A stretch of 7,407 bases of DNA from an uncultured Lachnospiraceae bacterium. Its GTDB lineage: Bacteria > Bacillota > Clostridia > Lachnospirales > Lachnospiraceae. The notes below the pieces were generated by a model. The model did no database searches, was not told where the DNA came from, and saw only the letters and a list, made by a program, of their open reading frames with translations. Position 1 is the stretch's first letter, and the number at the start of each line of letters is the position of its first letter. Shown here piece by piece: positions 5,565-7,407 of the stretch. The stretch is from NCBI GenBank assembly GCA_902803245.1, contig CADCPJ010000312.1, positions 1-7,407 on the forward strand. The letters run 5' to 3'. A program made the position numbers and the translations under genes.

Positions 5565-6528
5565 GAAGCTCCTGCCCTTCCTGGTGGGACTGATCGCATT
5601 TCTATGCATCAATTCCCTGCTGAATTTTCTCTTTGTGCCGTACCAGTTCACGAGGGTGAAAATTCACAAGATCGAGACCGAGAGCTTTGACGACCTGATT
5701 CTGGGGAGCTCCCACGGGAGCTCAGCGATGGACCCCGACGTCATAAGCGGGCACACGGGAAGGTCCTGCTTCAACGCGGCGGCCGGGGGACAGTTTCCCT
5801 GCGACAACTACTATCTCCTCCTCGATGCCATGAGGGAGCACGCGCCGGGCCGGGTGATTCTCGAATACGATCCCTCCTACTTTGTGATCCGGGACGGATT
5901 CAACCGGAATGCCCGCTACCAGCTCCATGAGATGGCCATGTCGGGGGTGAAGGCGCGCTATTTCCTGGATCAGTTCTTTCCGGGAGATATCCGCTATGTG
6001 CTGATGCCGTGGTCGCTCTATTCTCTTGAGAAGAGCGCCATGGAGAACAACATCCGCAGGAAGACGAGCGACATCTACCGCAGTTACAGTGTCGAGCCGT
6101 TCATAGACAGCGCCCAGGCCTGCGGAGAAAACGGATTTGTCGCCATAGCGGACGAGTCCTCCGGCGAGCGCAGCACACCGGAGCTCTTCTTTAGTGAGTC
6201 AAACAGCCGTGCCGTGGAGGAAAACCGGAAGTACTTCGAGAAAATCCTGCAGTTCTTAAGTGAAAGCGGCATCGAGGCGGTCGTCGTCATGACGCCCGTT
6301 CCGGACAGCACGCGCGATAAAAATGAGGCCTTCTACTTAAAGGCCCATGAGATGATGACCGAACTTGCCGGCAGGTACGGCGCAAAGTACCTGGATTTCG
6401 TGGTGCCGGACGAGGGCGATTCCTTCAGAGGGATGAGCTGGGACGATGAGCTCTTCTCCGACGGGGAGGGCCATATGCGGGTGAGCACGGCCAGGTCATT
6501 TTCCGGGCTGCTCGGAAGTCTGATCTGA
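5551..6528 (+). CDS. Membrane-anchored SGNH/DltD-like extracytoplasmic protein
   Basis: A 325-residue protein with one N-terminal membrane segment at about 8-30 and a predicted extracytoplasmic domain. DLILGSSHGSSAM begins at residue 48. The GSSH block fits SGNH block I, with Ser54 the probable nucleophile. A Gly/Asn-rich loop (AAGGQFPCDN) and VILEYDPSYF follow, as in DltD/AlgX-type partners of MBOAT proteins. Near the C-terminus, FSDGEGHM supplies Asp304 and His308. The usual block V is D-x-x-H, but here three residues separate them, so activity should not be assumed. Together with the MBOAT protein it probably transfers or edits the modification on a surface polymer. AGGAGGG at 5537-5543 supports the ATG at 5551, which overlaps the MBOAT stop and implies coupled translation. 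The last ten codons and the stop lie in the first unit of a tandem repeat array, so the extreme C-terminus may have been shaped by it. Confidence 0.85.
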   Translation: MRTFKKLLPFLVGLIAFLCINSLLNFLFVPYQFTRVKIHKIETESFDDLILGSSHGSSAMDPDVISGHTGRSCFNAAAGGQFPCDNYYLLLDAMREHAPGRVILEYDPSYFVIRDGFNRNARYQLHEMAMSGVKARYFLDQFFPGDIRYVLMPWSLYSLEKSAMENNIRRKTSDIYRSYSVEPFIDSAQACGENGFVAIADESSGERSTPELFFSESNSRAVEENRKYFEKILQFLSESGIEAVVVMTPVPDSTRDKNEAFYLKAHEMMTELAGRYGAKYLDFVVPDEGDSFRGMSWDDELFSDGEGHMRVSTARSFSGLLGSLI

Positions 6529-6667
6529 CGCCGCATTTTCCGGTCTGCTCGGAGGCTTAATCTGATGCCGCATCTTCCGGACTGCCCGGAAGTCTGATCT
6601 GACGCCGCATCTTCCGGACTGCCCCGGAAGTCTAATCTGACGCCGCATCTTCCAAACTGTGCGGTTT
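6496..6667. repeat. Tandem repeat, 37-38 bp unit, four copies plus a partial, starting inside the SGNH gene
   Basis: Units run 6496-6532, 6533-6569, 6570-6606 and 6607-6644 (37, 37, 37 and 38 bp), with a decayed part from 6645. A unit reads (G/T)CATCTTCCGG, ACTGC, CCGGAAGTCTGATC, TGACGCC. TTCCGG/CCGGAA forms a perfect 6 bp hairpin in the middle copies. The first copy encodes the last residues and stop codon of the SGNH protein, and later copies are noncoding. The row of hairpins may weaken readthrough into the aquaporin gene, but no T-rich tail makes a standard terminator. Confidence 0.88.
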
Positions 6668-6678
6668 TCTGTTATCAT
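6650..6678 (+). promoter_or_regulatory. Candidate extended -10 promoter of the aquaporin gene
   Basis: TGTTATCAT at 6670-6678 is an extended -10 (TG, one base, TATCAT, five of six to TATAAT). With a 17-base spacer the -35 position is TTCCAA (6650-6655), a weak match of three of six. Transcription would begin near 6685. This suggests that the aquaporin gene has its own promoter after the repeat array. Confidence 0.45.
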
Positions 6679-6707
6679 GCAGAGTGGGCAGCTGTTCAGC
6701 GCCCCAC

Positions 6708-6729
6708 CGGCACTTTGGATGCTTCGCAT
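6708..6729 (+). repeat. Leader motif, copy 2 (shared with the operon leader)
   Basis: CGGCAC, then TTT, then GGATGCTTCGCAT. It is identical to the motif at 912-933 except for the three middle bases. It lies about 23 bp downstream of the expected transcription start and 77 bp before the aquaporin ATG. GGATGC and GCATTC can pair around TTC with one G-T wobble. Confidence 0.6.
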
Positions 6730-6806
6730 TCCTTAAGTTTTCTCATCCTCAGCTGATTTGCTGCGGATTCGGAAATATCAACAACAAAAAGAAGGGAGTA
6801 TTGTTT

Positions 6807-7407
6807 ATGGAACTGTTCAAAAAAGTCATCGCGGAAATCATCGGGACATTCTGTCTTGTCTTCATGGGGTGCGGCACTGCCATGCTGGTCGGCTGCGACG
6901 TCACAGGGGGATACCTTCTGACGGCTCTGGCATTCGGCCTCACCATCGTGGCCATGGCCTACTCAATCGGAAATATCTCCGGCTGTCACGTCAATCCTGC
7001 CGTCTCTGTCGCTGTCTGGATCAACAAGGGGATGAAGACATCCGAGATGTTCGCTTACATATGCGCCCAGATCATAGGAGCGCTGATCGGCTCCGGAGTC
7101 CTGATGCTGATATTTAAGAGCGCCGGCATCGAAGACAAGACCGGGGGCTTCGGCGCCAACGGGCTCGCCGGCGTGAGCGGAAGCATCGCCGCCGGATTCG
7201 CAGTGGAATGCATCCTGACATTCCTCTTCGTCATCTGTATCCTCGGCGTCACTTCAAAGAAATTTGGCCACGGATCCCTTGCCGGCCTTGTGATCGGGTT
7301 AACCCTCACCTTCGTCCATATCTTCGGAATCGGACTTACGGGCACATCCGTGAACCCGGCAAGAAGCCTTGCGCCGGCCATCATGAATGCCGTAAACGGA
7401 AATCAGG
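6807..7407 (+). CDS. aqpZ: AqpZ-like aquaporin (MIP family), N-terminal 200 residues
   Basis: The reading frame from the ATG at 6807 stays open for 200 codons to the window edge. It begins MELFKKVIAEIIGTFCLVF, a typical MIP first helix. Both pore signatures are present: SGCHVNPAVS at about residues 60-69 and TSVNPARSLAP at about 181-191. The filter residues match water-selective AqpZ: Phe in LTALAFGL, His in FVHIFGIGL, and Arg in NPAR, with the same spacing from the His to NPAR as in AqpZ. Glycerol facilitators lack this His, so a water channel is favoured over GlpF. AAGGGAG at 6792-6798 supports the start. It lies 278 bp beyond the SGNH gene after repeats and has its own probable promoter, so it is likely a separate unit. 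The last helix is missing from the window. Confidence 0.93.
   Translation, partial: MELFKKVIAEIIGTFCLVFMGCGTAMLVGCDVTGGYLLTALAFGLTIVAMAYSIGNISGCHVNPAVSVAVWINKGMKTSEMFAYICAQIIGALIGSGVLMLIFKSAGIEDKTGGFGANGLAGVSGSIAAGFAVECILTFLFVICILGVTSKKFGHGSLAGLVIGLTLTFVHIFGIGLTGTSVNPARSLAPAIMNAVNGNQ

Noticed and set aside
1001..6528. An ordinary D-alanylation dlt operon
   Set aside because: There is an extra decarboxylase gene, the D-alanine-linked Cys of DltA is Ser, and the MBOAT protein is longer than DltB. The naming is kept at the level of dlt-like.
6496..6729. A 77-codon minus-strand open frame
   Set aside because: It is a by-product of the 37 bp tandem array and has no recognisable features.

Overview
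The window looks like chromosomal DNA of a GC-rich member of the Bacillota, most likely a Lachnospiraceae-type Clostridia. The reasons are strong AGGAGG-type ribosome binding sites, a Cache-domain sensor, a dlt-like adenylation/carrier/acyltransferase set, and a REP-like palindrome of a type common in that group. The taxonomic call rests on general character, not on a marker gene.

Layout: (1) Positions 1-590, minus strand: the N-terminal 196 residues of a membrane-anchored Cache-type sensor whose output domain lies outside the window. (2) Positions 591-1000: a divergent intergenic region with a tandem array of about 31 bp units, a minus-strand -10 box, a plus-strand promoter with a perfect TATAAT, and a leader with short hairpins. 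(3) Positions 1001-6528, plus strand: a tight five-gene operon. It encodes a DltA-like amino-acid adenylating enzyme, a fold-type III PLP decarboxylase, a small carrier protein, an AlgI/PatA-like MBOAT membrane O-acyltransferase, and a membrane-anchored SGNH/DltD-like protein. The first intergenic gap holds a near-perfect 29 bp palindrome. (4) Positions 6496-6806: a second tandem array, with units of about 37 bp, that begins inside the 3' end of the SGNH gene. An extended -10 promoter and a leader motif that is also found upstream of the operon follow it. (5) Position 6807 to the end: the first 200 codons of an AqpZ-like aquaporin.

How the operon may work (inference): the gene order resembles a D-alanylation (dlt) operon, but the chemistry appears different. 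The adenylation enzyme keeps the Asp that binds the substrate amino group. It has Ser where DltA has the Cys linked to D-alanine selectivity. A decarboxylase of the DAP-decarboxylase/BtrK superfamily sits between the ligase and the carrier gene and lacks the Glu of the diaminopimelate decarboxylase CESGD motif. A precedent is butirosin biosynthesis, where BtrK decarboxylates glutamyl-S-BtrI to a GABA thioester on a carrier protein. The best hypothesis is that an amino acid is activated, placed on the carrier, modified by decarboxylation on or before the carrier, and then passed through the MBOAT and SGNH pair to an extracytoplasmic polymer. The substrate, product and acceptor cannot be read from the sequence.
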